Below are positions 53,513 to 64,000 of a stretch of DNA of 64,000 nucleotides, piece by piece. The DNA is taken from NCBI GenBank assembly GCA_945910005.1, contig OX246747.1, forward strand, positions 14,950,746-15,014,745, written 5' to 3'. The notes under the pieces are model-generated. The model worked only from the letters and a program-made list of their open reading frames with translations, made no database searches and was not told the DNA's origin. The translations under genes and the position numbers were made by a program. The first letter of the stretch is position 1; every line of letters starts with the position of its first letter. The DNA is from Isoperla grammatica. Its lineage: Eukaryota > Arthropoda > Insecta > Plecoptera > Perlodidae.

Positions 53513-54525
53513 GTGTGCAATGCAGGAAAATAAACACACTTAATATATCACTTGAAACACATTTATTTCAGCAACAAGAAAGATAATTCAAAGTTACAAA
53601 AACGTTATTACAATAAAAATACGTAAACATAACCAAATTACTTACCCAAATCATTCAGCTCATTTGTGTGAAAACAATGTTATGGTGTCTACGTGTCCCG
53701 AGACAGCCATACAGATGCTTTTGTCATATAACAGTGCTTCGTGGTCAACCCAATGGTCAACCTGCAATCCCCCATAGCAAATCCAAGCAAATACCGTTCG
53801 TAGTGAAAACCCAGATACGCTAGGCCTAGGCCTATCCTAGATCGTGATTTCTCGAACACACCAATAGTTACAGACAAAATTAATACTAGGATAGCTTGGC
53901 TAGGCCTAGGCCTAGAACCTGCCGTCATGCTTGAACATACTGCCCGCCTGGGCAGAAACACAAGGCGCAAGTAGGTCTAGCCTAGGCCTAGGCCTAAGAT
54001 TCTATCGTGGACTTGTTTCATGCATGGTCCTTAGCCTTGGTAGGGCCTAGGCCTGCCTAACAAAATATAAAGCACACGATAGACACAAGTACCGTTGCAC
54101 GACAGGCCTAGCCAGGCTAGGCCCTAGTAGGCCTGGGCCTATATGATAAGATGTATTGAAAAGCGTATGACGCATAGGCTTAGGCCCTAGGCCTAGCTAT
54201 AGGGCCGCGTGGTTTATCTCAAAGTGTAGGCCTAGGCCTTTGTGTTTGTAGAAACACAAAGCCTAGGCCGAGGCTATACCTCCTTTGAAGTACGATACAC
54301 GATGTTCATAGCAGGAATACACTTTAGCTAACAAACTAGAGTCTCAAGCTATAACAACCTGACCTGATTGCAAACACTACAATAAAACTACACAGAAATT
54401 ACGAACGCTCTGAGATAAATCGATCTCAGGCGTCCAACGCTCGAATTGAATAAAACAAACCAAAAAAATTCCAAATGAATTTTTTAGAGCTGCACTGGCT
54501 GCACATCCACTATTGAGCAGTAAGG

Positions 54526-54790
54526 TGCTAAAACAGCTGATTTCCAAGGGGGGTTGGTAGCAGTGTTCCGTAGTAGGGTGCACTCCTACCAACGGGGGTT
54601 GTCGAGCTGTCACATTCCTTACCCACGTGTTAAAACAGCTGATTTCCAAGGGGGGTTGGTAGCAGTGTTCTGTGGTAGGGCGCACTCCTACCAACGGGGG
54701 TTGTCGAGCTGTCACATTCCTTACCCACGTGTTATACAGCTGATTTCCAAAGGGGGTTGGTAGCAGTGTTCCGTATAGGGCCGCACTCCT
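54526..54790 (-). repeat. right-arm tandem array, inverted orientation
   Basis: Reverse complements of the left-arm unit (AAAACAGCTGATTTCCAAGG ... TTGTCGAGCTGTCACATTCC), about 2.5 copies. Confidence 0.92.
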
Positions 54791-54806
54791 TCCAACTGGG
54801 TTGGTA

Positions 54807-55548
54807 GGAGACACAGCCTATATGAAATATTAACTTTTGACCTCTGTTATCTTCCACTGATGTCCAATTTGAATAGAATATGTGTAATTTATAGAGTGAA
54901 ATTTAAATAATAACAAATAATGTGATGGGTACACTGTAGCGTGAAATAGGCTGCAAACATGAATCAGCTGAGCATCCCAGGCCGGGGCGTGGAGCCAGGG
55001 CCCGTCCACGGTACTGCCAACTCAATAAAGATATAAGCGCTAATTTTGAAAGACAGTACAAAGGACTACTTAGGTTATGACTAAAATGAACAATGAAAAT
55101 AAGAATCAACAGACCAGTTTTGTCGGCCCGGTCATAATTATGGTACTCACCTTTAGCTCGTCAAGTTAAAAAACTAATGCTGATGCCTACTGCCGTGTTT
55201 CCCTTGGAGTCAGCCTGGTTTTTCTGGGAGAAATATGAACAAGTGACTCAATTTTTGCTAATCTGTCAAAACTGAAAGATTTAGAAATATCCCATTGCAA
55301 TAATTTCAATATGTGACAGTAAAATATACAACACTTTACATTGTCAGTGTCAAGTTGTATACATGTACGCGTACTTTCTGTTTCCTACATACCGGTTCTA
55401 AACAACGAATGGTTTACAGTCAATGATTTAGCATTAAATAGGTACAGACAAAACTAAGAATTAATTTTCATGCAGGCAATACTACATATGTAGGCCTAGG
55501 TGTAGTGTAATATTAACAGAAACAACAATCACCTCCAATGGAACTTAA
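54807..55548. other. no gene recognised
   Basis: A/T-rich, a GC-rich patch at about 54970-55015. Nothing identifiable. Confidence 0.5.
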
Positions 55549-56083
55549 GTGCCACTAGATATCGATGCAAAATTCCTATGCCTTTATTTAGACAGTAAAA
55601 TAAATTGGAAAACTCACATCAAAAGCTTACTCCCAAAACTAGCTAGTGCATGTTTTGTTTTGCGACGTTTAAGTAACCTAGTAAGTGAAAACACAAATAA
55701 ATCTGTCTACTTTGCCTACTTTCATTCCATAATGACGTCTTATGGCATTGCCATATGGGGGAATGGAACTGATGCTAAGACAATTTTTACACGTCCAGAA
55801 AAAAACTGTTAGAGTTATTAATAAAGCTGGGCCCAGGGCTAGCTATATATATGAAGTAATCATCTTTGTACATACTCACCTTGACCTATTTACTGTAAAC
55901 TCAAACATTCACAATAAAGATACTAGATACAAAAGTCAACTGAGAGTAAAGCAATGCAACTTAACGAAAAGGCAAAAAGGTTTAGCAGAAAGCGGAATTA
56001 GAATGTACAATGCTCTCAATCCTGGCTTTAAAGAAATAATCGATGTCAAAAAATTTAAAAAGCAGTTAAAGAAGCACTATTAA
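55549..56083 (+). pseudogene. C-terminal fragment of a LINE reverse transcriptase
   Basis: Reads FLCLYLDSKINWKTHIKSLL, LASACFVLRRLSNLV, YGIAIWGNGTDAKTIF, then in another frame (break near 55795) KKTVRVINKAG, KRQKGLAESGIRMYNAL, FKKQLKKHY. This is the thumb and C-terminal region of Jockey/CR1/RTE-like LINE proteins, after the lost catalytic core. One frameshift in an A run. 5'-truncated dead copy. Confidence 0.75.
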
Positions 56084-56957
56084 GGAGATGCTACTACTCT
56101 GTAAAAGAATATTTTGCAGAACCACTTGCACTCTAGGCTAAGTCTAAGAAAACAATACCCTTTTAATACTAGGTTTAAGTGTATGTATACTAGGAAAACG
56201 CTCTGTTTGACGCGTTGATAAGCGAGCGCGTCCATATCTACGAAGGTTCTGGCAAAAAGATCTCACAGCTAATAAAAACAACAATTAACAACAATTCAAG
56301 AATGCGCCTTACAAACATATTTCCATAGCTATTACTTCCCGATATTGTTGAATGCAGTGCAATGTGCGTTGCTAAGAATTTTCGTTGTCATGTTTTCGCC
56401 GCGGTCCGCCACCGTTACTAACAGTTATTGACAGCAATATAAATATAATGTCTGCCTCTAATACGTACTTGATCGCGTTTAAATTAGTATATTCGTCACC
56501 GGACGAAAATTTACTACAAGGTAGCCACCTCACATTTTGTTGTTACTGTATTTCAGAAAAATATTTTCGAGTAACTTTTGTGTAACTTTGCCAATATTTA
56601 TCAGATAGCCATAAAACGAACATATTCGTGACCGGAAAAAAGATTTAGAAAAATATGGCTACCTCACATTTTGCCGCCATTTTGTTTCAGAAAAATATTT
56701 TGCAGTAACTATGGTGTAACTTTGTAACTTTTCAAACGATTTTGCCTCAAAACTATCCACCTTCAATCCACATCGAGGCTTGTGGATGGTCCAAATTTCA
56801 AGTTGATCGGATTCTCTATTCGACCGCTATCGACGGTCATAAAAGAAAAAAAAAAAAAACAGAACGAAGTGCCATAAGAGTCTCGTGGAGACGCTCGCTT
56901 CGCTCGCTTAATTAGTTTGTTATTACAAATAAATATAGTCTAGTAATGTTGTATTAA
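56084..56957. other. non-coding stretch with an imperfect 150-bp duplication
   Basis: CACCTCACATTTTG...TTTCAGAAAAATATTTT appears at about 56526 and again at about 56662, each followed by GTAACT and GTGTAACTTTG. No gene. Confidence 0.55.
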
Positions 56958-57597
56958 GCCGCGTTCACATAAATGACTAGTGACTATTGACTATTGACTA
57001 CTGACTATTGATTATTGACTAAGCGAATTGAACCATAGGCGATACGTGCTGACGTTCACACAACTTTACTTTTGACTTATGATTATTGACTATTGACTAA
57101 CGAATTGTAAATATCTCGAAGTCATAGTTACAACCAATCACAACGTTCGCGTTCAGCCAATGAATGTGGAGCAACGGAAGTCAATACCACTACTCAATTA
57201 CTGTCAAGTGTATATTTGTTTTTGACTATTTCCGGCGAATATTATTTATTTATTATTTCTATGTAGCTGTCAAACAATAAAATATTCTTATTTTGAAAAC
57301 AAATCTTCAAAACAAACAAGAAACATACAAAACCTTCACAACTTGGTTGGCCATCATTAAACGTTTTAACTGGTGAACAGTTACTATCGCCATACCTCGT
57401 TTTCTTCATAATGTTGCAATTGTATTATTTTGACAGCTCGTTGTTTGTCAATCAGTTCGATTCATTTGTTCTAGGTGGCAGATCATACGTGTCAAAGAAC
57501 TTAGTTGTGTAGTGTTCATATCTTTCTTTGGGTAGTCAATAATCACTAGTCAATAGTCAATAGTCAATAATCAATAGTCATTTATGTGAATGCGGCT
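56958..57597. mobile_element. TTAA-flanked MITE with heptad-repeat ends
   Basis: TTAA at 56954-56957 and 57598-57601 flank GCCGCGTTCACATAAATGAC and its mirror GTCATTTATGTGAATGCGGC. Directly inside each end the heptad GACTATT (or its complement) repeats about six times. TTAA targets are typical of piggyBac and Kolobok families. Confidence 0.82.
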
Positions 57598-57601
57598 TTA
57601 A

Positions 57602-60125
57602 AGGTGCTAATAATGAATGTATGAATGTAAATGACTATGTAAATATGAATGTATAGGCTCATGTATGTTGTAGGTTAAGTAGTTAATAAGTTTAATATTT
57701 GACAACTCAAAAATCCTGTACATTTCTTTAATGTAATCCAAAGAATGTTAAAGAGGCTTACTTCAATAATAATAATAAAAAAAATATGTATTTAAAGTCA
57801 CTCCTCTAAGTGTACTCTCTAGTCAGAGTCAACTATAACTAATGGTCAAAGTCAGCTGAACAATGCAATTAAAACAAAATGTTTTTAATTTTTAAATAGA
57901 AGTGTGTATTTTAAATATTGTTTGTAAATCTTTCCCTACATAAATATGTTGTTTTAACTAAACTGTTAATTTATTTGTATTGTCGGAAGTGCTAGTCTGT
58001 CAACTGACTAAAACACGGCGCAGTAGTTGCCGCTCAAAATCAGTGCAGCCATATAGTGGAAACAAAATAATAGCAAGAATAACACTTATTTGATATCTGT
58101 TTGATTCAAATAATGTCCCGTATATAGATTGATATTAACATACTATAAACACTTATGTATGGTTGCTTTGATTTAGAAGTGATATATGAAGTGGAACACG
58201 TAATATTTGGTCATGTAGTCTGTTGCCAACCTTAAAATACGCTTGGCAACATCGCAACGTGATCGCAACGTTTCCAACAATCAACCACATGCCATGTGAA
58301 GATGTCAGCTTCTTTTGCGCGCAGTAAAAAAGGACGTTTTCATGCTGCGTTTACTAAAACGCGCTTGATGCGACGCAACTGAAACGCTAAAATCAGATGG
58401 TCAGTTTGGAGCGACGTGATCTGATGTGATTAGCTGTGCCAGATTTAACTTTATCGCGCGTTGCGTGTGCAAAAAGTGCATATCAAAATTCAAAACAAAA
58501 ACAATTGACAACACATTGTTTGTGTTGTTTGTGACGGCTGTTGAAAACGAAAGTCTTGCGGGACAGCACTCCATGACAACTAAAATGCGATGGCATAGGT
58601 AGCTAGCAGATTAGGTGGTGTGTGCACATAATAAAGTAATTAATTTAACATTTGAGCCGTAAAGCCAATGTCTGGAGTGAAGCGTAGGACTAGCTAGCCT
58701 AGGACTCAATTTCATACGGAAGAGAATGCTGACATTGGCTAGGCCTACCTTCTCTAGGCTCCCTCTAGCCTAGCCTAGACCAGGCCTTCACAAAAATGAA
58801 TCGATACAGGCCTAGGGGTAGGCCCCACTGCAGTTTGCTTCTAGGGCTCTACTGTTAAATTTAGTACATTCTTGGCCCACGCCAATCTCCATCCATACCC
58901 CCTAGCTACCGATTGCAAAATGCGAACAATGACTTTATTCCAGATAAACATTTCTGCTACTAAGGGTAGACCAAGGCTGTTGTCCCAGGCTGGCCCTTGG
59001 ATTCTATACAAAGTAGGCCTAATATTAGATGATAATCACGACATTGTTGGCGACGAAAGAACGAAATCATTTAATGTAAACAAAGCGCAGCACGAGTGCC
59101 TAGACGCTGGCCCGGGGCACTTCAATGTCCGCTATCAACATCATAAATAGAACGTAGACAAAATATTACAATGCACAGTTAACTTCAAGGATCAAATACA
59201 GATATTGTGTATTATGTACCAACAAAATAAAGAACTGAATCAATCAAAAGCTTAGAATTCTAGATTACAAAAATTGAGTACTGGCCTACAAAAGGCTCAT
59301 GTTGCAGAATACAAGTATTCAAAGAACAATCTTGACATAAGAATTCATACAAATCATAAAAGAAAATGTTATTTGGTTAATATGAACGTTGGTCTGCGTC
59401 AGGCAAGTGTGGACACCCGGGTCTAGCATGTCGCGGGCGGCGGGGGAGTGACCTGTTGGAGCAGTCGACTCTGCATTGTTGCCAAGTTTCTGAGCGTACA
59501 TGCAACTTTAGGCTCAAATAACGCAAAAAGTAGTACGGATATACTCATTTTTTCTGCTTTGTGTGTATTTCTTGAGAACTTAGCTTCATTTTGATACTAA
59601 ATTTGTTCACGTAGCAACGTTTTTTAGCTCCTTTATATCTATGTGAAGGTGATAGAATGTGTAATTTCTCTCTCTCCAATGTTAAAGGATAGGGATTTTT
59701 AAAATGTTCACTTCATTATTTTGGAAAAAGTAGATCGGAAAGGTACTTACATTTTTTTGTATTGTGAAAGAGCGCTGTCTCATTGTAAAGTAAGCTAAAT
59801 ATGAAGAACGTGACAACGATTTCGAGTTATAGAGGAGTGACTTTAAGTGGAAATAAAAAATATTGAACAGTTTTCTTTCATTTTGTGAGGTATTTATTAT
59901 AACAACCACCATTCGACAATTCTAACTACATTTGGTAACAAGTTACTGATTTCGGGGAGGTAAAATTACAAAGTTTCAGAATTCCTTCCATTTTTGGAGC
60001 CCTAATGGCCATTGTATTGATCATTCTGTATTAGCAGATCACTGTTTTATAGGCCTCGTCCACTCCACGGTTCATTGGATTTTGTGCAAGCTTTAGAATT
60101 CAAATTAAAATATAAAAGGCTGCTT
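57602..60125. other. no gene recognised
   Basis: A/T-rich, with GGCCTA words at 58680-58820. A short open stretch at 58872-59150 has no recognisable content. I see no exon pattern. Confidence 0.45.
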
Positions 60126-60898
60126 AAGTCCCACCGCTGAACGAGGCTTCGTTTGGCCCACAGGCGCAGGTCTAGTTTTGTCTGTGACGTAGATCGATAC
60201 GGGTTCGATCGTGGGGCTGAAGTCCCCATTAAAATTGAACGCGAGAAACAACGTCTCACTTCCACGTCTCGTAACTCACTCAATTGTAGCCCGATTTCCA
60301 AATGTGACATCGGCGTAATCTGTGATTCATTGTTTTTTTTTGTGAGTGGTTGTTCTTGTCAATTCTGATATATGCGGCGTTTTTATGATGATGGAAACAA
60401 AACCTTGTAATCGCTCTCCCCCTAAAAGCATGCGTGCTTTTTCGCTACGTACGCCCGGCTCATTGCGACAACACGTTTTCAAATAAGATGTCATAAGTAA
60501 TTTGTTTGTAGCTACAGCTAAAATCTGTTTCCATGATATGAAAGATGACAAATTGATACAGAATTTGGTACCAAATTCAATCGTCTTGTTACTCTTGTTA
60601 CGATTAATTTAGTCGTTTAAAGCCTTGTGCGTGGTCTCGGATCGCGCATGACGTTAGCGGGCGGGCGATTACAAGGTTTTGTATCCATCAATATCATCAT
60701 CATAAAAACCTCGCATATATCAGAATCGACAAGAGCAACCACTCAAAATAATCAAAATGATTCACAGATTACGTCAATGTCACTCATTTGGAAATCGATG
60801 GGATTTCAGCCACACGATCGAACCGGTATCGATCTACGTCACAGACAAAACGAAACCTGTGCTGTAGGCCAAACGAAGCCTCGTTGAGCGGTGGGACT
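60126..60898. mobile_element. fold-back element with inverted arms of about 260-320 bp
   Basis: AGTCCCACCGCTGAACGAGG at 60126 and its mirror ending at 60898. Similarity continues through CGTTTTGTCTGTGACGTAGATCG-like sequence, GATATATGCG and CAAAACCTTGTAATCGC, leaving a central loop of about 200 bp. The left arm has about 65 bp (about 60228-60295) absent from the right. No ORF. Confidence 0.85.
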
Positions 60899-61010
60899 TT
60901 TCCATTCGACTTACGCAAAAGCGTCAACGTCTAATGACTTGACATGTATGTTTGGGTTTGGTGGACCTTTAATATTAAATTTTGATTTTCACTAGTACAA
61001 CCTGCCCAGA

Positions 61011-61322
61011 TTAATTGATTAATATTCGGGCTTAACGTCTTATATTTCTACAACTTGGCTAATCAAGACGATGAGTGGGTGATAATGAAGATGAAATTGG
61101 GGGCTCTTTGGAGGAAAGGGGCAAGTAGGAGGGCGCGTGAGGGAAGGGGAAAGGGGAGGAAAGGGGATTGGGGCGAGGACTGCACTTCGCCTGACTTCTC
61201 CTCCTCGACCTGTCCGGCTAGGGTGGCCCTACCAGAAGCATACGCTTCCGCCGGCATAGCTCTCGGGATCAACGAAGCACTCAAACCTGCACACCACGAT
61301 AATGTAGCAGTCCCTGGGCAGG
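61011..61322 (-). mobile_element. SINE family A copy with 12-bp target duplication
   Basis: Minus-strand copy flanked by CAACCTGCCCAG at 60999-61010 and 61323-61334. It has diverged in the C-rich block. Followed by an (AT)n run at 61338-61358. Confidence 0.85.
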
Positions 61323-61801
61323 CAACCTGCCCAGGATTATATATATATATATATATAATATTCGTATCCCCTTGCTTTTTAACTGCTGCAAGCATATCTG
61401 CGGCCTTGTTGTGTAATAATAAAAGTTGAAGAATGGAGCTGGAGCTCGTATCGTGATGCATCGGAACAAAAACATATTTTGTTGGTGATAATTTGGCGCT
61501 AACTTGCTTAAAATACCACCTGTTGGATGTAACCTCGATGTTTGGTTTGTTGTGTTGGCGCAGGGTTTATTACCGTTTCGTTGTAGAAGCTGAAGCTAAC
61601 TTCACACAACTCTGCACGCATTGTTGGTTGGTCTTCGACGAAGTTGCTGCCGGTTTGCTGCATTTCAGTGGTCATTACGGATGTGTGGAGTAACAGCTAA
61701 AGCTAGTACAGCGAGTCAATCAATTGTGTCAACACTTACAAGACGACAGTGGTCTCAGCAGTGACTTATCGTCCAATTCTTTACAACTATTATTCTGAAA
61801 A

Positions 61802-62870
61802 ATGGTTGACAGCGGTGACAGGTCTTGGGGCCACTTGGCTGATTCCGAACATCTAGGAAGGCCAAGTGAACAAAATGATTACGTTGTACTTTCGCTGGAC
61901 GATTTGAAGAGCCCAGTTTACAGTCAATGTGAACATGCTGCGCACTGCATGATTTATTCGAGGCATGACGAGAAAGTTTTTGGAATATATAGTCCGCGTG
62001 CTGCAGTGTTGGTAAGCAAGAGCAAGTTTACCTAGGCCTAGGCCTAGGCCTACGCCTAGGCTATGCCAAGTACAGTCTAGCCGAGGCCTAGGCCTAGCCG
62101 AGGCTTTATTTTCTCCGTCCATGAAGGTCTACATAGCCTAGGCCTAGGCCTAGGTAATGTACGAATTAGGATGGCCTAGGCGTGGGCCTGTGTTTTACTC
62201 AAACGTTGGATGTTTGCTATTAACTCGTGGTATCAACGTACGAATATGGTAGGCCTAGGCCTATGCGAATCGTACTTTGTACCCTTGCTAGGGCTATAGT
62301 AAATTGTAGGCTATGTGGGGTGAAGCTCCACCCACAATTGTTAGGATTGCAATCGTAGAAAGATAGTCTGTCCAAAAATAAATAAATAAATTCACATTTA
62401 GAGTCTACCCACTCAGTAACTAAACTGATTTGCAGTGGGGGACTTTAATTTAAAGTGACTAAACCAACCCTGTAGGTTTCGAACACCATCGGCGAGTGAG
62501 CGATAACCAATCAAAGATCGATATCCGATCGCTGCCTACTGTAGGCCTAGGCCTATGTACCAAGAGTTTCCATCCATTTCCTCTTTCCCCATAGTTCCCG
62601 CAGATGCAGATGAGATTCGACGGCTACCTGGGCTTCCCTGGCGGTCTTGTCGACGACGGAGAAACCACCGTCTTCGGCCTAAACCGAGAGCTCGTTGAAG
62701 AGATGGGCGTCGACCTGAATCGCTTCTCTGTCAAGGATGGCGATCACGTTATCACGCATTACAGCCCTTCCAAAAAGCTCTGCCTTCATTTCTACGCCTC
62801 CGAAGCTCCAATGGATGAGATAAGACACATCGAGCGTAACTCATCCAGTGCCTACGATTACGGAACTGAG
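61802..62870 (+). CDS. NUDT16: NUDT16-like Nudix hydrolase, first two exons (gene runs out of window)
   Basis: Exon 1 (61802-62011) starts ATG and contains CEHAAHCMIYS and KVFGIYSPRAAVL; donor GTAAGC. Exon 2 (62604-62870) follows CCCGCAG and opens MQMRFDGYLGFPGG, then a complete Nudix box GLVDDGETTVFGLNRELVEE + MG (GX5EX7REUXEEXG), and ends YDYGTE with donor GTGAGC. Both junctions are phase 0. The order 'H.C..Y......FG..P.R.A.LMQMRFDG.LGFPGG' is that of NUDT16, which in other animals hydrolyses (d)IDP and removes caps from U8 snoRNA and other RNAs, mainly in the nucleus. The third exon is not seen before 64000. This is the clearest single-copy host gene here. Confidence 0.88.
62031..62165. 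repeat. GGCCTA-word cluster in intron 1 of the NUDT16-like gene
   Basis: Runs of (CCTAGG/GGCCTA)n with small variations at 62031-62055, 62081-62104 and 62137-62156. Similar clusters lie at 46010-46170 and 53880-54250. Confidence 0.8.
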
Positions 62871-63423
62871 GTGAGCTTAGATTAGACTAGTTCGCACTTT
62901 TGTTTTTTCCTTCCCACTTAGTGCTTGCAGAGTTATTGAATGGTGTCATGGTAAGTAAAGTTATGTTTAGGCTGGTGAAAAGTTTTCTGTACCTAAAGTT
63001 AACTTGCCTGTTTGACATTATTTAACACCTTACTTTAACACTTAGGCCTACTAAGGAAAATGTAGCTTAGAATGGCTTGGTTTGTTGTGTATCTTATTCA
63101 CTGAATACCTAGTTCAGTGTTTCTCGAACTGTTGTGCACGAAGCAAATACAAGTGAGACGCCAACTGATTTTAGTTTTTCATTATTTTATTTCGTTTTAT
63201 CTCAAAGGAATTATTAGATGAGCGTAGCGAAGCGGAGTGAATCTCTCCATACAACTCGATCGGCGCTTTGTCTGTGTGTCTGTATGTATGTCTGTCTGTA
63301 TGTGCGCCAAATTTTGTTCGTCGCGCACAGGTCAAACGGCTTGACGTATTTTGCTGAAATTTTCGGGCAACATTCGTGACCACTAAACTTGATGCTGTTA
63401 ACATAACCAGCAAAATTCGTCAA
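62871..63423. other. intron sequence of the NUDT16-like gene
   Basis: No exon seen. A segment with GAGCGTAGCGAAGCGGAG and TGTCTGTGTGTCTGTATGTA at 63220-63305 looks like a repeat relic. Confidence 0.5.
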
Positions 63424-64000
63424 GATGCCAACCTACAAAAAAATAATTACTGAAAAACAAAATTTGTTTATTTATTTAATTAAATTAAAACTTACACACG
63501 GATTTTAATTTTGTTTCACTTGTAGGTTAACATCAATAGTTTCAACACTTGACAATAGTTTCAAAATTGTAAGTTTACCCGTCATGTCATAAAAAAATAT
63601 TGTTTATTTACAACAATAATTTCTTCATTTTTACAGTGCTCCACCGATACAGTTCGCATTTGCAGACCTTTGTAGTAAGATGCTTAAAGTAAACATTAAC
63701 GTACGCAATCATACCTTTCTCAGTATTATTTGGAATGTCGATAGCTGTCTTTAAAAGGCTACAATGACGTAAGATGCCAACCTACAAAAAATTAACAACT
63801 AAAACACATGTTTTGTTATTTATTTAATTAAATTAAAACTTACACACCGATATAAATAATTTTTTATATGTAAGTCCACATCAATAGTACCAACACTCGA
63901 CAACAGTTTCAAAATTTCAGCTTTAACCGCCATGTTGTAAAAAAATATTGTTTATTTTTAGCTATATCTGTCTTCATTTTTACAGTGTTCCACCGATATG
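63424..64000. repeat. tandem duplication of about 350 bp, second copy cut by the window end
   Basis: AGATGCCAACCTACAAAAA at 63424 and again at 63773, followed in both by TTTATTTAATTAAATTAAAA + CTTACACAC and, 200 bp on, CTTCATTTTTACAGTG(C/T)TCC. The last motif resembles a splice acceptor in both copies. Confidence 0.8.

Larger units (their letters stand above)
52736..54806. mobile_element. inverted-repeat element whose ends are tandem repeat arrays
   Basis: TACCAACCCAGTTGGAAGGA at 52738 is mirrored by the reverse complement ending about 54805. The left arm is about seven tandem units of 104 bp (52830-53512). The right arm is about 2.5 units in opposite orientation (54526-54790). The interior (53513-54525) has no ORF of interest and many GGCCTA words. 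I could not find a convincing target duplication. Confidence 0.75.

Overview
The window is animal nuclear DNA. The evidence is spliced genes with canonical GT/AG introns, a kinesin motor exon, a Nudix (NUDT16-like) gene, and a dense load of eukaryotic transposons. A/T-rich spacers and runs of the palindromic word GGCCTA recur throughout. A marine invertebrate, perhaps an echinoderm or another deuterostome, fits the repeat style, but I cannot fix the taxon from sequence alone.

Layout. 1-4682: 3' part of a non-LTR retrotransposon (gag-like ORF1, then ORF2 with endonuclease, reverse transcriptase and RNase H, broken by two in-frame stops). 4683-5575 and 35032-35605: two copies of a segment carrying one kinesin-4 (KIF21-like) exon; copy 1 has a 35-bp micro-inversion. 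7326-9649 (minus): a three-exon MADF-BESS gene. 9853-10955 and 29960-30618: two halves of one DIRS-like retroelement, split by the main object of the window. 30619-33370: decayed MULE/ZSWIM-type transposase with about 38 copies of a 42-bp coding repeat. 34-46 kb: SINEs, Harbinger transposases, MITEs, a PHD-finger ORF, and a host-like gene with tandemly duplicated exons. 46422-46621: assembly gap. 47.5-52.1 kb: a satellite of about 166 bp. 52.7-54.8 kb: an inverted-repeat element whose ends are tandem hairpin repeats. 55-61 kb: LINE fragment, TTAA-flanked MITE, fold-back element, SINE. 61.8-62.9 kb: first two exons of a NUDT16-like gene.

Centre: 10956-29959 is a complete 19,004-bp Polinton/Maverick with AG...CT termini, long terminal inverted repeats and a perfect 6-bp target duplication GCCGTC. 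Every recognised reading frame is open. The plus strand carries a protein-primed DNA polymerase spliced from five exons. The minus strand carries the virion and integration module: packaging ATPase, two conserved small Polinton proteins, retroviral-type integrase with chromodomain, penton-type minor capsid protein, a basic core-like protein, double jelly-roll major capsid protein, a nuclease-like/BIR fusion, an adenain-like protease and an unassigned protein. A second spliced gene (acidic, three exons) lies at the right end.

How it works together: polymerase, integrase and TIRs copy and insert the element; capsid proteins, protease and ATPase would build and fill a particle; the BIR protein may act on host cell death. 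Unusual points are the operon-like packing of six genes behind one TATA box, splicing with only symmetric exons, and the BIR fusion.
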